Numbered from the stretch's first letter, positions 53,087-62,692 are shown. The stretch is DNA of 64,000 nucleotides from Streptomyces radiopugnans (GCF_900110735.1 NZ_FOET01000002.1:435733-499732); one strand, 5' to 3'. Notes: generated by a model not told the origin, from the sequence alone. Program-made: numbers and translations.

Positions 53087-54607
53087 GTGAACCAGAATTC
53101 CGGAACCCGTTCCACCCGCTCCCCCCGTCCCGCCCGGCGCCGTCCCTCCCGTTCCCAGGCCCCCTCGCGGGTCCCCGCGCAGAAGGCGGCCCACGGCCGC
53201 GGGGGCGCCCCGCGCCGGGAGGAGCCCATGGCGCCGGCCGGCACGCCCGGCCTGCCCCCGGCCGCCTCGTTCGCCGAGCTGGACATGCCCGCCGCCCTGC
53301 TGGAGACCCTGGGGCGCGAGGGCGTCACCGCGCCGTTCCCGATCCAGGCGGCCACCCTGCCCGACTCGCTGGGCGGCCGCGACGTCCTGGGCCGCGGGCA
53401 GACCGGCTCGGGCAAGACCCTCGCCTTCGGTCTGGCCCTGCTCGCCCGCACGGCCGGGCACCGCGCCGAGCCGCGCCGCCCGCTGGCCCTGGTGCTCGTG
53501 CCCACCCGGGAACTGGCCCAGCAGGTCACCGACGCCCTCACCCCGTACGCGAAGGCCGTACGGCTGCGGACGGTCACGGTCGTGGGCGGCCTGTCCATCG
53601 GCCGCCAGGCCGCGGCGCTCAGGAGCGGCGCCGAGGTCGTCGTCGCGACCCCCGGGCGGCTGAGGGACCTGGTCGAGCGCGGCGACTGCCGGCTGGACGA
53701 GGTGCGGACCACCGTGCTGGACGAGGCCGACCAGATGGCCGACATGGGCTTCCTCCCGCAGGTCACCGCCCTGCTGGACCAGGTGCGCCCCGACGGCCAG
53801 CGGATGCTGTTCTCCGCCACCCTGGACCGCGACGTGGACCGGCTGGTGCGACGCTTCCTGTCCGACCCGGTGGTCCACTCCGTGGACCCCCCGGCGGGCG
53901 CCGTCACCACGATGGAGCACCACATCCTGCGGGTGAGCACCGACGACAAGAACGCCGTCGCCACGCGCATCGCCGCCCGCGACGGGCGCGTGATCATGTT
54001 CGTGCACACCAAGCGCGCCGTGGACCGGCTGGTCAGGAGACTGCTGGCCAGCGGGGTGCGGGCCGGCGCACTGCACGGGGGCAAGTCCCAGAACCAGCGC
54101 AACCGCACGCTGGAGCAGTTCAAGGACGGGCAGGCCACGGTCCTGGTGGCCACCAACGTCGCCGCCCGCGGCATCCACGTCGACAACCTCGACCTGGTCG
54201 TCAACGTCGATCCGCCCGCCGACCACAAGGACTACCTGCACCGCGGCGGCCGCACCGCACGGGCCGGCGAGTCCGGCAGCGTCGTGACCCTGGTCACCCC
54301 CGAGCAGCGCCGCGAGGTCGACCGGATGGTGGCCGCCGCCGGTGTGTCGCCCCGGGTCACCCCGGTCCGCTCCACCGGTGAGGAACTCGTCCGGATCACC
54401 GGGGCGAAGGAGCCCTCCGGCGTTCCCGTGGTCATCGCCGCACCGCCCGCCGAGCGGGCTCAGCGGCCCCAGCGGCCCCGCGGCGGCACGTCCGGCCGCG
54501 GCGGCGCCTCCGGCCGGGGCGGCGCGTCCGGCGCCTCCCGCGGGCACCGGGGACGCCAGGGGCGCGGCCGGCGTGCGCCGGGCGCGGCGAGCAGCGCCTC
54601 CTCCTGA
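53087..54607 (+). CDS. DEAD-box RNA helicase
   Basis: A 506-residue SF2 helicase. A basic disordered N-terminus (about 50 residues) precedes Q-motif APFPIQAATLP, motif I GQTGSGKT, PTRELAQQ, TPGRL, motif II DEAD (TTVLDEADQMADMGF), SAT, then the second domain with ARGIHV and [10 protein letters not shown]. The C-terminus is an RG-rich RNA-binding tail (GRGGASGRGGASG). It unwinds structured RNA in ribosome assembly or decay. GTG 53087 follows GAGGAAGG. It lies 287 bases after the cold-shock gene, past that gene's terminator. Confidence 0.95.
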   Translation: MNQNSGTRSTRSPRPARRRPSRSQAPSRVPAQKAAHGRGGAPRREEPMAPAGTPGLPPAASFAELDMPAALLETLGREGVTAPFPIQAATLPDSLGGRDVLGRGQTGSGKTLAFGLALLARTAGHRAEPRRPLALVLVPTRELAQQVTDALTPYAKAVRLRTVTVVGGLSIGRQAAALRSGAEVVVATPGRLRDLVERGDCRLDEVRTTVLDEADQMADMGFLPQVTALLDQVRPDGQRMLFSATLDRDVDRLVRRFLSDPVVHSVDPPAGAVTTMEHHILRVSTDDKNAVATRIAARDGRVIMFVHTKRAVDRLVRRLLASGVRAGALHGGKSQNQRNRTLEQFKDGQATVLVATNVAARGIHVDNLDLVVNVDPPADHKDYLHRGGRTARAGESGSVVTLVTPEQRREVDRMVAAAGVSPRVTPVRSTGEELVRITGAKEPSGVPVVIAAPPAERAQRPQRPRGGTSGRGGASGRGGASGASRGHRGRQGRGRRAPGAASSASS

Positions 54608-54658
54608 CCCGCTCCCGGCCGCCGGGCCACCCGGCCGGCCGTACGGACGGGCCGCCGT

Positions 54659-54703
54659 GCATGCCGTGCGGACCGCCGGGGTACCCCGGTGCCCCGCACG
54701 GCA
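54659..54703 (+). promoter_or_regulatory. nested palindromes and possible SigB-type promoter before DUF2795 gene
   Basis: TGCCGTGCGG/CCGCACGGCA arms (54662-54671, 54694-54703) enclose the palindrome CCGGGGTACCCCGG. The same DNA contains GCAT, 16 bases, GGGTAC (54659-54684), a SigB match with the longer allowed spacer. It may act as the helicase terminator, the next promoter, or both. Confidence 0.42.
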
Positions 54704-54738
54704 CACAGTCCGTACGGCCTGTATCGAGGAGGCACCCT

Positions 54739-54936
54739 ATGGCGAAGATCAACAACCCGATCGAGCTGCAGAAGGCCCTGGGCGGCGTGGACTACCCCGC
54801 CGACCGTGAGTCCCTGGTGAAGAACGCCAAGGAGAAGGGCGCCAAGAAAGAGGTCATCGATGAGCTCTCGTCCCTGAAGAAGGACCGTTTCGACGGGCCG
54901 GACGATGTGAGCAAGGCCGTCTTCGGCAAGGGCTGA
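54739..54936 (+). CDS. small DUF2795 domain protein
   Basis: A 65-residue single-domain DUF2795 protein: INNPIELQKALGGVDYPADR, then LVKNAKEKGAKKEVIDELSSL and the closing GPDDVSKAVFG. Soluble, function unknown. ATG 54739 has an excellent GAGGAGG. Compared with the 139-residue DUF2795 protein at 2383 it lacks the charged N-terminal extension. It is followed by a strong terminator. Confidence 0.92.
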   Translation: MAKINNPIELQKALGGVDYPADRESLVKNAKEKGAKKEVIDELSSLKKDRFDGPDDVSKAVFGKG

Positions 54937-54960
54937 GCCGAGCCCCACCCGTACGACAAC

Positions 54961-54999
54961 CCTCCGGGGCGCGGCCGCCGAGCGGCCGCGCCCCGGAGG
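54961..54999. terminator. strong bidirectional terminator
   Basis: Perfect 18-bp arms with CGA loop between convergent DUF2795 and 68-aa genes. Confidence 0.88.
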
Positions 55000-55042
55000 C
55001 GTGTGCGGTGCCCGTACGGTACGGGTCCGCATGGCGGTACGG

Positions 55043-55249
55043 CTAACTCCGCCCGCCCTCGCCGTTCTCGCCGGTGAGGTCCTCGCGGTCCACACCGGCC
55101 TCGTTCATGGCGTCCTCGAGCTGCCGCCCGACGTTCCCCCGGTCCTTGTTGGCCTCCTCGGCCCGGCGGGCGGACTCCTGGCCCTGCTCGTCGAAGACGA
55201 CCTGGTCGGTCTTCTCGGTCTTCGGCCGGTTCTCCTCGGGAGTGGTCAT
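55043..55249 (-). CDS. small acidic stress-linked hypothetical protein (68 aa)
   Basis: No named family that I recognise. The 68-residue product is entirely hydrophilic and rich in Glu, Asp, Gln, Asn and Arg (ESARRAEEANKDRGNVGRQL), without Cys or membrane segments; probably disordered or helical. ATG 55249 follows GAGGAGG. An exact SigB-type promoter (GCAT-N15-GGGTAC) precedes it, as for the 121-aa holin-like gene, so a stress-induced small protein is likely. Confidence 0.8.
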   Translation of the reverse strand: MTTPEENRPKTEKTDQVVFDEQGQESARRAEEANKDRGNVGRQLEDAMNEAGVDREDLTGENGEGGRS

Positions 55250-55321
55250 GACGGCCTCCTCGGCTCCGTGGCGTCTGCGGTCGTCTGCGACCGCCCGTGA
55301 TCTCCTGTGCAGGAGGACGCC

Positions 55322-55346
55322 GTACCCGTTCGCGGACGGCGCATGC
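55322..55346 (-). promoter_or_regulatory. SigB-type promoter for the 68-aa gene
   Basis: Minus strand GCAT, 15 bases, GGGTAC, 73 bases before ATG 55249; exact consensus and spacing. Confidence 0.65.
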
Positions 55347-55404
55347 GCGTCCGCGTCCGCATCGGCCGCCGCCGCGTGCTCCGCCCGCCGGTGTCCGCAC
55401 CGGT

Positions 55405-56343
55405 TCAGGCGGTCGCCGCGCGGTCGCCGTGCTTGAAGACCTGGCGGTCGTGCCACTCCACGGAGGCGGGGTCGAGCGGCGGCCGTCCGGGGCGGGGCCT
55501 GGCCAGCGGGGCGCCGTCGAGTTCCCCGACGGCGCGGCCCGCCCGGCTGCGGGCGGTGTAGCGGGGGGAGACGCGGATGCGCAGGTCCGGGGTGAGGCCG
55601 AGCGCACCCAGGTCGAACAGCGCGTGGTGCAGGGCGCACAGCGCCAGGCCGTTGGAGGGCTCGTCCGGGCCGTCCTGGCTGTGCCACCGCACGTGGGCGG
55701 CCTCCAGCCCGACCGGGTTGCGGCCCAGCGCCCCGTCGTAGCCGCACATCGCGCAGGCGCGGGCGTACGCGTGCAGCACCTGCTCGGCGAAGTCCGGCCG
55801 GCGCGGGCGGCTCCCTCGCACCCGGAGGGTGAGCGCGGCCTCCTCCACGGCCGTCGGGTTCAGTCCGGCGTCGGCGCGGATCGCGGGTTCGAGCGCGGGT
55901 GTGAAGTGGAGGTCCAGCAGGAGCCGGGCGGCGGAGGCCAGGGCGCCGGGGTCGGCCAGGAGGCGCTCGACGGGCGCGCGCAGCCTTCCGGTCGCGCCCC
56001 GGGCGCGCAGCCAGGAGCCGCGCTCGAGGGCGGAGGGGGGTATCGGCCGGCCGTCGGCGTCCCGCGGGTCCCACAGGGTGCGCTCCAGGTGCACGAACGG
56101 CATCGCGGCGCGGTCGGCGGACCGCGCCGGAGGGCCGTAGTCGTCGATCATGCGGCCGACCGGCTCCTCCGCCTCGTCGTAGGCCACCGCCGTGCTGCCG
56201 GTGGCCGTGAAGCGGCCCAGCAGCCACAGCAGCAGGAGCGGCTTGTGCGGTGCGCGCCGCCCTCCGACGGTGGCCCGTCTCAACCCCGCCAGTGCGGACA
56301 GCAGTTCGTCCCTCGTCGTCACGTCCCTCGTCACGGCGGTCAC
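55405..56343 (-). CDS. SBD-HNH endonuclease (phosphorothioated-DNA restriction type)
   Basis: About 312 residues. The N-terminal half resembles the sulfur-binding domain of ScoMcrA-type type IV restriction enzymes: LAGLRRATVGGRRAPHKP then LLLLWLLGRF, and the EPVGRMIDDYGP strand. The C-terminal HNH nuclease shows CAMCGYDGALG, GLEAAHVRWH and SNGLALCALHHALFD with zinc cysteines and the catalytic His. Such enzymes cut DNA carrying phosphorothioate (Dnd) modification. Three in-frame GTG codons (56343, 56334, 56322) compete and none has a good ribosome site; translation may be coupled to the DUF1330 gene 29 bases upstream. Confidence 0.85.
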   Translation of the reverse strand: MTAVTRDVTTRDELLSALAGLRRATVGGRRAPHKPLLLLWLLGRFTATGSTAVAYDEAEEPVGRMIDDYGPPARSADRAAMPFVHLERTLWDPRDADGRPIPPSALERGSWLRARGATGRLRAPVERLLADPGALASAARLLLDLHFTPALEPAIRADAGLNPTAVEEAALTLRVRGSRPRRPDFAEQVLHAYARACAMCGYDGALGRNPVGLEAAHVRWHSQDGPDEPSNGLALCALHHALFDLGALGLTPDLRIRVSPRYTARSRAGRAVGELDGAPLARPRPGRPPLDPASVEWHDRQVFKHGDRAATA

Positions 56344-56372
56344 GGTGCCATGCCCGGCGGGGCCGCCGCTCG

Positions 56373-56768
56373 TCAGGCCTCTTCGGGCGAGGAGCCGCCG
56401 CGGGATGTCCACGGGACGGTCGGCTGGAGCACGGCCTCGGTCAGCGCGCGGGTGCGCAGGGCGGTGACCTGCTGGTACTCGGGGTCGGCGACCATGCGGC
56501 AGAACGCCTCCCGGCTGGGGTAGCGGACGAGCAGCACCGCGTCCCACTCCTGCCCGTCCTCGGCGACCAGGGCCGTGGAGCCGTCGCCGGCGTAGAGCAC
56601 CTCGGCGCCGTAGCGATCCAGGAAGCGGTCCGCCAGGTGCCGTGCGTACTCCGCGTACGAGGCCCGGCCGTCCGGGGCGAAGCGCAGCAGGTTGAGCATG
56701 ACGACCGGGCCTCCGGGGTCCTCGGCCAGCATCCGCTTGAGGTCGGCTCCGGTGGGGTCGATGGCCAT
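56373..56768 (-). CDS. DUF1330 domain protein
   Basis: A 131-residue protein of the dimeric alpha/beta-barrel (ferredoxin-like) DUF1330 family: PVVMLNLLRFAPDGRASYAEY, GDGSTALVAEDGQEWDAVLLVRYPSREAF and the closing TALRTRALTEAVLQPT. No enzymatic role is established. ATG 56768 follows AAGGAGG. It precedes the HNH endonuclease gene on the same strand with a short gap. Confidence 0.9.
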   Translation of the reverse strand: MAIDPTGADLKRMLAEDPGGPVVMLNLLRFAPDGRASYAEYARHLADRFLDRYGAEVLYAGDGSTALVAEDGQEWDAVLLVRYPSREAFCRMVADPEYQQVTALRTRALTEAVLQPTVPWTSRGGSSPEEA

Positions 56769-57026
56769 GGAGGCCTCCTTGCCGCTGTGTCGGTGTGTGC
56801 TGCCACCCGCCGCCGACGGCGGGGGTCGGCAGGAGCTTAGACGCCCCGCCGCCCGTTGCATACCGTCTGGTCGGTCAGTGTTGGGGGCGGCGTTGGGGGC
56901 GGTGATGTTCACCGGTACGGCCGAGCCTGTCCGGGACGCCGGGGGGTAGGCCCATGTGCGCACTCAGACGGACGGGCCCCCGTCCCCGTCCTCCCTCCCC
57001 ACCCCCTCGGCGGCAGGAGAAGCCCC

Positions 57027-57338
57027 TTGTCCTCCACACTGTCCCCCAGACCGTCTCCCGGCCCCTCCTCAGGCCCGCCCTCCGGTCCGTCCCCCCGTAC
57101 GACCCGGCGCGGCTTCCTGGGGCTGACCGGCGCCGCCGCAGCGGCCGCGGCCGGCGCGGCGGCGCTTCCGCCCCTGGGCGCCTTCGGCGCCGGTGCCGCG
57201 GCCGGCGAGCACCGGCTCCCGGCGGTCACCCACCCCTACCACCCGGCCGCCCTCTACCCCGAGGACGCCGACGACGACGCCCCCGGCGAGCCCCTCAACG
57301 CCGGTGTGGAGTGCTGCCGGGAGGGGGTGGACGCCTGA
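57027..57338 (+). CDS. short Tat-signal protein coupled to the amidase gene
   Basis: A 103-residue protein consisting largely of a Tat signal: a Ser/Pro-rich n-region, the twin-arginine RTTRRGFLGLTG near residue 27, an Ala-rich core, and a likely cleavage around AAAGEHR. The mature part is only about 45 residues (HPYHPAALYPEDADDDAP, then a Cys pair near the end, VECCREG). TTG 57027 follows GGCAGGAGA. Its stop overlaps the amidase ATG (TGATG). It could be the lost export module of the amidase or an escort for it. Confidence 0.7.
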   Translation: MSSTLSPRPSPGPSSGPPSGPSPRTTRRGFLGLTGAAAAAAAGAAALPPLGAFGAGAAAGEHRLPAVTHPYHPAALYPEDADDDAPGEPLNAGVECCREGVDA

Positions 57339-58075
57339 TGGCCGTCTTCGTCCCCCGCTCGGAATGGGGCGCCCGCGCCCCCACCAACCGGCCCTCCGAC
57401 ATCGCGCCGGGGAACGGCGGCACCACCGTCCACCACGTCGGCGGCACCCGTACCGCCCGCTCCGACCACGGCGAGTGCGCCGGCCAGGTGCGCGGCATCC
57501 AGAGCCACCACATGGACGGCAACGGCTGGGCCGACATCGCCTACACCTATCTGGTGTGCGTCCACGGCCGTGTCTTCGAGGGCCGGGGGCCCTGGGTACG
57601 GACCGCCGCCAACGGCACCGGCCCCGGCAACCGGAACTGGTACGCGGTGTGCGCGCTCACCGGCGGCTCCTCCTCCGACTACGACCCCGTCACCGAGCAG
57701 CTCCTGGACGCCTTCCGCTGGTCGATCGCCAACCTGCGCGACATCGGCGGCGCGGGCCGCGGGATCAACCGGCACGGCGACCACCTGCCGACGTCCTGCC
57801 CGGGCAGGCTCTCCTCCTATGTGAGCAACGGCTCGCTGGAGCCCGCCTCCGGTCCCCCCGCCTGGCCCGGCGTCTACCTCAGCCATCCGCCGGCCACCGA
57901 GCACCCCGCCGTGGGGCTGTGGCAGCGGCGGATGCGCGAGCGCGGCTGGTCCCCCGGCACGGACGGGCGGTACGACGCGCGGTCCAAGGAGGTGTGCGAG
58001 CGCTTCCAGGCACGGCACGGCCTGGCGGTCGACGGCGTCGTCGGCCCGGAGACCTGGGAGGCCTGCTTCGGCTGA
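57338..58075 (+). CDS. PGRP-type N-acetylmuramoyl-L-alanine amidase with peptidoglycan-binding domain
   Basis: A 245-residue protein. The PGRP/amidase-2 domain spans about 1-165: FVPRSEWGARAP, TVHHVGGT (zinc His), MDGNGWADIAYTYLVC, GPWVRTAANGTGPGNRNWYAV, and NRHGDHLPTSCPG (zinc His and Cys). A PG_binding_1 repeat fills about 185-245 (VGLWQRRMRERGW, VDGVVGPETWEACFG). It would cut the amide between muramic acid and the stem peptide. It has no signal peptide, yet the target is extracytoplasmic. ATG 57338 is coupled to the preceding Tat-signal gene. Confidence 0.92.
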   Translation: MAVFVPRSEWGARAPTNRPSDIAPGNGGTTVHHVGGTRTARSDHGECAGQVRGIQSHHMDGNGWADIAYTYLVCVHGRVFEGRGPWVRTAANGTGPGNRNWYAVCALTGGSSSDYDPVTEQLLDAFRWSIANLRDIGGAGRGINRHGDHLPTSCPGRLSSYVSNGSLEPASGPPAWPGVYLSHPPATEHPAVGLWQRRMRERGWSPGTDGRYDARSKEVCERFQARHGLAVDGVVGPETWEACFG

Positions 58076-58292
58076 CCCTCCGCCCTCCCGGCCGCCCGCC
58101 TCCCGAGGCGCCTCCTTCCCGGGAAGGGACCGGGTGGCCCGTTCGGCCCTGGGCCGGAGGGAGGCGTCCGGGGAAGGCTTGCGGGCAACGTGTTCCCCGG
58201 GGGGTGCGGCATCCCGCGCCCCCGCCGGCCCCGCACGGCCGGCCGGGCACGTACACGCGCACGCAGGACGGCGCAGGACGAGGGAGGAAACG

Positions 58293-59342
58293 GTGGAGCA
58301 GACGGTGGAGGGCACGGCCGGAAGGGCCGGGGAGGCGGTGGACGTCGTCGCCTACGGAGTCGTCGCCGACGAACGGCCCCTGCTGGAGAAGGCGTTCGAC
58401 GGGCGGCACCGCCTGCGCTGCCTGGACCTGGTCCTGGACCGGGACACCGCCGCGACGGCCGCCGGATGCGCGGTGGTGTGCAGCAGCGTCAACGACGTGC
58501 TGGACGAGGAGGTCCTGGCCGTCCTGGCGAAAGGCGGCACCAGGCTGGTCACCCAGCGCGCCACCGGCTACAACAACATCGATCTGAACGCCGCCCGGAA
58601 GCTGGGCCTGTCGGTGGCGCGCGTGTCGCACTACTCCCCCCACTCGGTGGCCGAGTTCGCCTGGGCCCTGGCCCTGGCGGTCAACCGCCGGGTGCCCCGC
58701 GCGGTGACCCGCACCCGCGACTTCGACTTCCGGCTCAACGGCCTGATGGGGCGGGACTTCCACGGGCGCACCGCCGGGATCCTGGGCACCGGGAAGATCG
58801 GCGCGGCCTTCGCCCGCATCGCGGCGGGCTTCGGCATGCGCCTGCTCGGCTCCGACGTCGCGGAGAACCCCGAGTGCCTGGCCCTGGGCATGGAGTACGT
58901 CGACCGCGACCGGCTGTTCACCGAGTCCGACCTGATCAGCCTTCACCTGCCGCTGCTGCCCGACACCTACCACGTGGTCGACGGCGACGCCCTGCGCAGG
59001 ATGAAGGACGACGCGATCCTGATCAACACCAGCCGGGGCGGTCTGATGGACGCCCACGCCCTGGTGGAGACCCTGCGCGAGGGCCGTCTGGACGGGGTGG
59101 GGCTGGACGTGTACGAGGAGGAGGCCGGGGTCTTCTTCTTCGACCGCTCGCTGGACGTGATGACCGACGACACCCTCGCCCGGCTGATGACCTTCCGCAA
59201 CGTCCTGGTCAGCTCGCACCAGGCGTACTTCACTCATGACGCGGTGGGGCAGATCGTCCAGGCCACCGCCCGCAACGTCGAGGACCACCTGGCCGGGCGC
59301 ACGGGCGAGAACGTCCTGGTGCCCCCGCCCGCCCCGCGCTGA
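58293..59342 (+). CDS. D-2-hydroxyacid dehydrogenase (D-lactate dehydrogenase-like)
   Basis: A 349-residue NAD-dependent enzyme. The N-terminal substrate domain has QRATGYNNIDLNAARKLG; the Rossmann domain has AGILGTGKIGAAFARIAAGF (about 165-184). Catalytic Arg lies in LINTSRGGLMD, Glu in the LDGVGLDVYEEE region, and His in LVSSHQAYFTHDA. Tyr/Phe-rich EAGVFFFDRS is typical of fermentative LdhA rather than glycerate-type enzymes. GTG 58293 follows GGGAGGAAA. Likely reduces pyruvate to D-lactate under low oxygen. Confidence 0.93.
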   Translation: MEQTVEGTAGRAGEAVDVVAYGVVADERPLLEKAFDGRHRLRCLDLVLDRDTAATAAGCAVVCSSVNDVLDEEVLAVLAKGGTRLVTQRATGYNNIDLNAARKLGLSVARVSHYSPHSVAEFAWALALAVNRRVPRAVTRTRDFDFRLNGLMGRDFHGRTAGILGTGKIGAAFARIAAGFGMRLLGSDVAENPECLALGMEYVDRDRLFTESDLISLHLPLLPDTYHVVDGDALRRMKDDAILINTSRGGLMDAHALVETLREGRLDGVGLDVYEEEAGVFFFDRSLDVMTDDTLARLMTFRNVLVSSHQAYFTHDAVGQIVQATARNVEDHLAGRTGENVLVPPPAPR

Positions 59343-59360
59343 CCGTACGGGTGCGGGGCC

Positions 59361-62081
59361 TCAGCCCCGTGTGCGCCGCCCGGCGCCCGCCGGGCCGCCC
59401 GGGGCGGCGGGGCCCCAGGACGCGGCCGCGCCTCCTGCCGCGCCGCGCGTGAAGCGGCTCTCGAACCGGGCCGCGGCGAACCCGGCCGCGGCGACGGCCG
59501 CGACGGCCGCCAGGGCGGACGGGCCCAGCGGTTCGGTGCGGAGCACCTCCTCCAGGAAGGGCACCACGACGGTGGCCGCGCCCAGCGCAACCGCGGCCAG
59601 CACCGCCGCCGGCAGGAAGGGGTTCTCCCGCGTCAGCAGCCGCTCCCGCAGGCCCAGCACGACGCCGAGCTGGGCCGCCAGCAGGGCCAGGAACAGCGTG
59701 GTCTGCCACGGCTGCCCGGCGGCGCGCGCCCACAGCGCCGCCGCCAGGGAGGCGGCCGTCACCAGCGCGGCCAGCCGCAGGATCCGCAGCCACAGCCCGT
59801 CGCCGAGGACATGCTCGCCGGAGGGGCGCGGAGGGCGGTGCATGGCGTTCGGGGAGACCGGTTCGGCTCCCATGGCCACGCCCGTCAGACCGTGGGTGAG
59901 CAGGTTGATCCACAGGATCTGGCCCGCCCGCAGCGGCACCGTCAGACCGAGGAAGGGGCCGATGAGCATCACCAGGATCTCCGCCGCTCCCCCGGCCATG
60001 CCGTAGAGCAGGAAGCGGCGGATGTTGTCGTAGACCCGGCGTCCCTCCTCCACCGCCGCGACCACCGTGCGCAGTTCGTCGTCGGTGAGCACCAGGTCGG
60101 CGGCCTGCCGGGCGACCTCGGTGCCCCGCCGCCCCATCGCCACCCCGATGTCGGCCTGCCGCAGCGCCGGCCCGTCGTTGACGCCGTCCCCGGTCATGGC
60201 CGTCACCGCGCCGCGCGCCCGCCATGCCTGGACGATGTCCACCTTCTGCTGCGGGTCGGTGCGGGCGAACACCCGCACCGTGGACGGGTCGGCGACCCGT
60301 CCGGCGGCCAGTGCGCGGCCGGTGACCACCTCGGGCGGCTCGGTGGGCGCGGCCCCGTCGGTTCCGGTCGGGCCCGGGCCCCGGTCGAGGATGCCGAGCC
60401 GGGCGGCGATCGCGCGGGCGGTGGCCGGGTGGTCCCCGGTGATCATCACGGGGGTGATGCCCGCCTCCCGGCAGGCGGCGACGGTGGCCCCGGCCACCTC
60501 CTTGGGCGGATCGCTCAGCGCCGCCAGCCCCAGCAGCCGCAGCCCGCTCTCGGCCTCCTCCCAGCGGCCGGGCGTCCCGTCGAGCGGGCCCGACGCCACG
60601 GCCAGGACGCGGTAGCCCTCGGCCGACAGCGCGGCGGCCTCCCGGTGGGCGCGCTCCAGCCGCGGGGGCGTCTCGTCCAGGAGCGAGGCGTTCAGGACCG
60701 CCTCGGGGGCGCCCTTGAGGCACACCAGGCGCCCGCCGGAGGGCTCCCGGTGGACGGTGGTCATGCGCTTGCGCAGGCTGTCGAAGGGCACCTCGCCGAT
60801 CCGGGGGTGCTCCCGCAGCACCTCGGCACGGTCCAGGCCGGCCTTGGACGCCGCGGCCAGCAGCGCCGCCTCGGTGGGGTCGCCGAGCGCGGTCCAGCGC
60901 TCCTCGTCGTCGTGCGGGGGGCGCAGCGCGGCGTCGTTGCACAGCGCGGCGGCGGTCAGCAGGGCCCGTACGGCCCGTGCCGCCGCGGGGGCGGGCGGCA
61001 CGTCGCCTCTGCCACCGGCACCGCTGCCGCTGCCGCCGTCGGACAGCATCTCGCCGGCCGGCTCGTATCCGCCGCCGGTGAGGCGGACGGTGCCCTCGGG
61101 GGTCCACACCCGCTCCACGACCATCCGCCCCTCGGTGAGGGTGCCGGTCTTGTCGGTGGCCAGCACGGTGACCGAGCCGAGGGTCTCCACCGCGGGCAGC
61201 CGCCGCACCAGCGCGTTGCGGGCGGCCATCCGCCGGGCGCCGAGTGCCAGGGCGAGGGTGACGACGGCGGGCAGGGACTCCGGGACGGCGGCCACGGCCA
61301 GACTGATCGCGGTGACGGTCATCGTCTCCAGCGACTGGCCGCGGGCCAGGCCCATCAGCAGCACCAGCAGGCACAGGGCCACCGTGACCGCAGCGAGCAC
61401 CCGGCCCAGGCCCGCCAGGCGGCGCTGGAGCGGGGTGGGTTCGCGGCGGGGGCGCAGCAGGGCGGCGATGCGGCCCAGCGCGCTGTCCGCCCCGGTGGCG
61501 GTGACGCGGGCCACCGCCCGGCCGCGTACGACGACGGTGCCCGCCCGCAGGGCGCAGGCCTCCGGCCCGTCGGCCCGCGCGTCCTTGTCCACGGGCACGG
61601 ACTCGCCGGTCAGCGCGGACTCGTCCACCGACAGGACCCAGGAGTGCAGCAGCCGCGCGTCCGCCGGGACGATGTCCCCCTCGCCGAGCAGGAGCACGTC
61701 GCCGGGCACCACCTCGGCCGAGGGCACCTCCCGCTCGGCGCCGCCGCGCACCACCCGGGCCACGGGGGCGGACATGGCGGTCAGTGCCGCGATCGCGTTG
61801 TCGGCGCGCACTTCCTGGACCACTCCCACGCCCGTGTTGGCGACGATCACCAGGGCGATGACGGCCGTGTCGCCGTGGTCCCCGGTCAGCAGCGTCAGCA
61901 CCACCGCGCCGAGCAGGACCAGGATCAGCGGGTCGCGCAGCTGTGCGGCCACCCGCGACCACAGCGGCGTGCCCGGGGGCCGCCCCACCTCGTTGCGCCC
62001 CCGTTCCGCCAGCCGCCGGGCGGCCTCCTGCTCGGTGAGGCCGTCCGGGCGCGCGGCGGGAATGGTGGGCGGGTCCTGCAT
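59361..62081 (-). CDS. P-type cation ATPase (P2A-like, calcium-type)
   Basis: A 906-residue full-length pump. N-terminal cation-ATPase domain ([19 protein letters not shown]), helices M1-M2, [18 protein letters not shown]4 motif VPESLPAVV, phosphorylation site [42 protein letters not shown], and six C-terminal helices with [10 protein letters not shown]. The layout fits SERCA/PMR1-like pumps; Ca2+ or Mn2+ export is a family-based guess. ATG 62081 has GGAGCAGACC upstream. The LDH gene converges with 18 bases between stops. A GCAT-N16-GGGTAC string upstream may be its promoter. Confidence 0.94.
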   Translation of the reverse strand: MQDPPTIPAARPDGLTEQEAARRLAERGRNEVGRPPGTPLWSRVAAQLRDPLILVLLGAVVLTLLTGDHGDTAVIALVIVANTGVGVVQEVRADNAIAALTAMSAPVARVVRGGAEREVPSAEVVPGDVLLLGEGDIVPADARLLHSWVLSVDESALTGESVPVDKDARADGPEACALRAGTVVVRGRAVARVTATGADSALGRIAALLRPRREPTPLQRRLAGLGRVLAAVTVALCLLVLLMGLARGQSLETMTVTAISLAVAAVPESLPAVVTLALALGARRMAARNALVRRLPAVETLGSVTVLATDKTGTLTEGRMVVERVWTPEGTVRLTGGGYEPAGEMLSDGGSGSGAGGRGDVPPAPAAARAVRALLTAAALCNDAALRPPHDDEERWTALGDPTEAALLAAASKAGLDRAEVLREHPRIGEVPFDSLRKRMTTVHREPSGGRLVCLKGAPEAVLNASLLDETPPRLERAHREAAALSAEGYRVLAVASGPLDGTPGRWEEAESGLRLLGLAALSDPPKEVAGATVAACREAGITPVMITGDHPATARAIAARLGILDRGPGPTGTDGAAPTEPPEVVTGRALAAGRVADPSTVRVFARTDPQQKVDIVQAWRARGAVTAMTGDGVNDGPALRQADIGVAMGRRGTEVARQAADLVLTDDELRTVVAAVEEGRRVYDNIRRFLLYGMAGGAAEILVMLIGPFLGLTVPLRAGQILWINLLTHGLTGVAMGAEPVSPNAMHRPPRPSGEHVLGDGLWLRILRLAALVTAASLAAALWARAAGQPWQTTLFLALLAAQLGVVLGLRERLLTRENPFLPAAVLAAVALGAATVVVPFLEEVLRTEPLGPSALAAVAAVAAAGFAAARFESRFTRGAAGGAAASWGPAAPGGPAGAGRRTRG

Positions 62082-62230
62082 GGTCTGCTCCGGTTCGTCA
62101 CGGTGGCTGCCGGGCTGTACGGGCGTGCCGGGGGGTGGGCGCGGATGGTGCGGTGGTGCGGCGTGGGCACGGTGCGCGACGGCGCCCCTCCCGGCGCACG
62201 GGCCGGCAGGGGCGCCGGAAGCCCCGGCCG

Positions 62231-62256
62231 GTACCCGTGTGGTCCGCACGCCATGC
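62231..62256 (-). promoter_or_regulatory. possible SigB-type promoter for the second P-type ATPase
   Basis: Minus strand GCAT, 16 bases, GGGTAC, about 150 bases before ATG 62081. The spacing is at the upper limit of the consensus and the leader would be long. Confidence 0.38.
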
Positions 62257-62311
62257 CGCGGACGGCCCGGGCCGGTACGGGACCGGTACAGGCCGGACCG
62301 GCACGGTCGGA

Positions 62312-62692
62312 TCAGTACAGGGAGGCGGGCCAGGTCAGCGTCACGGCCAGGACGACGCCCGCGTCCAGCACGATGCCCAGCAGCAGCCACGGGTTGAACC
62401 AGACCACCTTCAGCACCAGTCCGCCCGCCGCCGCCACCACGGCCGCCGGGGGCCACCAGCCGGCGTCCGCCAGCAGGGCCACGCCCGCGACGGCGTACAG
62501 CAGGCCCGTGACCGCGGCCAGGGCCGTCGCCGCCGCCCTGGAGGTCTCCTCGGTCACATGGGCCGCGGCGAGCACCCAGGAGTGGCCGGGGGCGAAGGGG
62601 GGCGGGTTGTCGGGGTCCGGAGGCGTCACCCAGACCCTGAAGTGCACCAGGGCGTGCGCGAGGAGGAAGACCACCACCAGCGCCCTGATCAC
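62312..62692 (-). CDS. small four-helix membrane protein
   Basis: A 126-residue protein with about four hydrophobic helices: residues 2-17 ([16 protein letters not shown]), 50-75, 82-96 and 100-120. [20 protein letters not shown] forms a polar loop. I recognise no named family. GTG 62692 overlaps the stop of the DUF4389 gene by four bases (GTGA), so the two are translationally coupled and probably work together. Function unknown. Confidence 0.78.
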   Translation of the reverse strand: MIRALVVVFLLAHALVHFRVWVTPPDPDNPPPFAPGHSWVLAAAHVTEETSRAAATALAAVTGLLYAVAGVALLADAGWWPPAAVVAAAGGLVLKVVWFNPWLLLGIVLDAGVVLAVTLTWPASLY

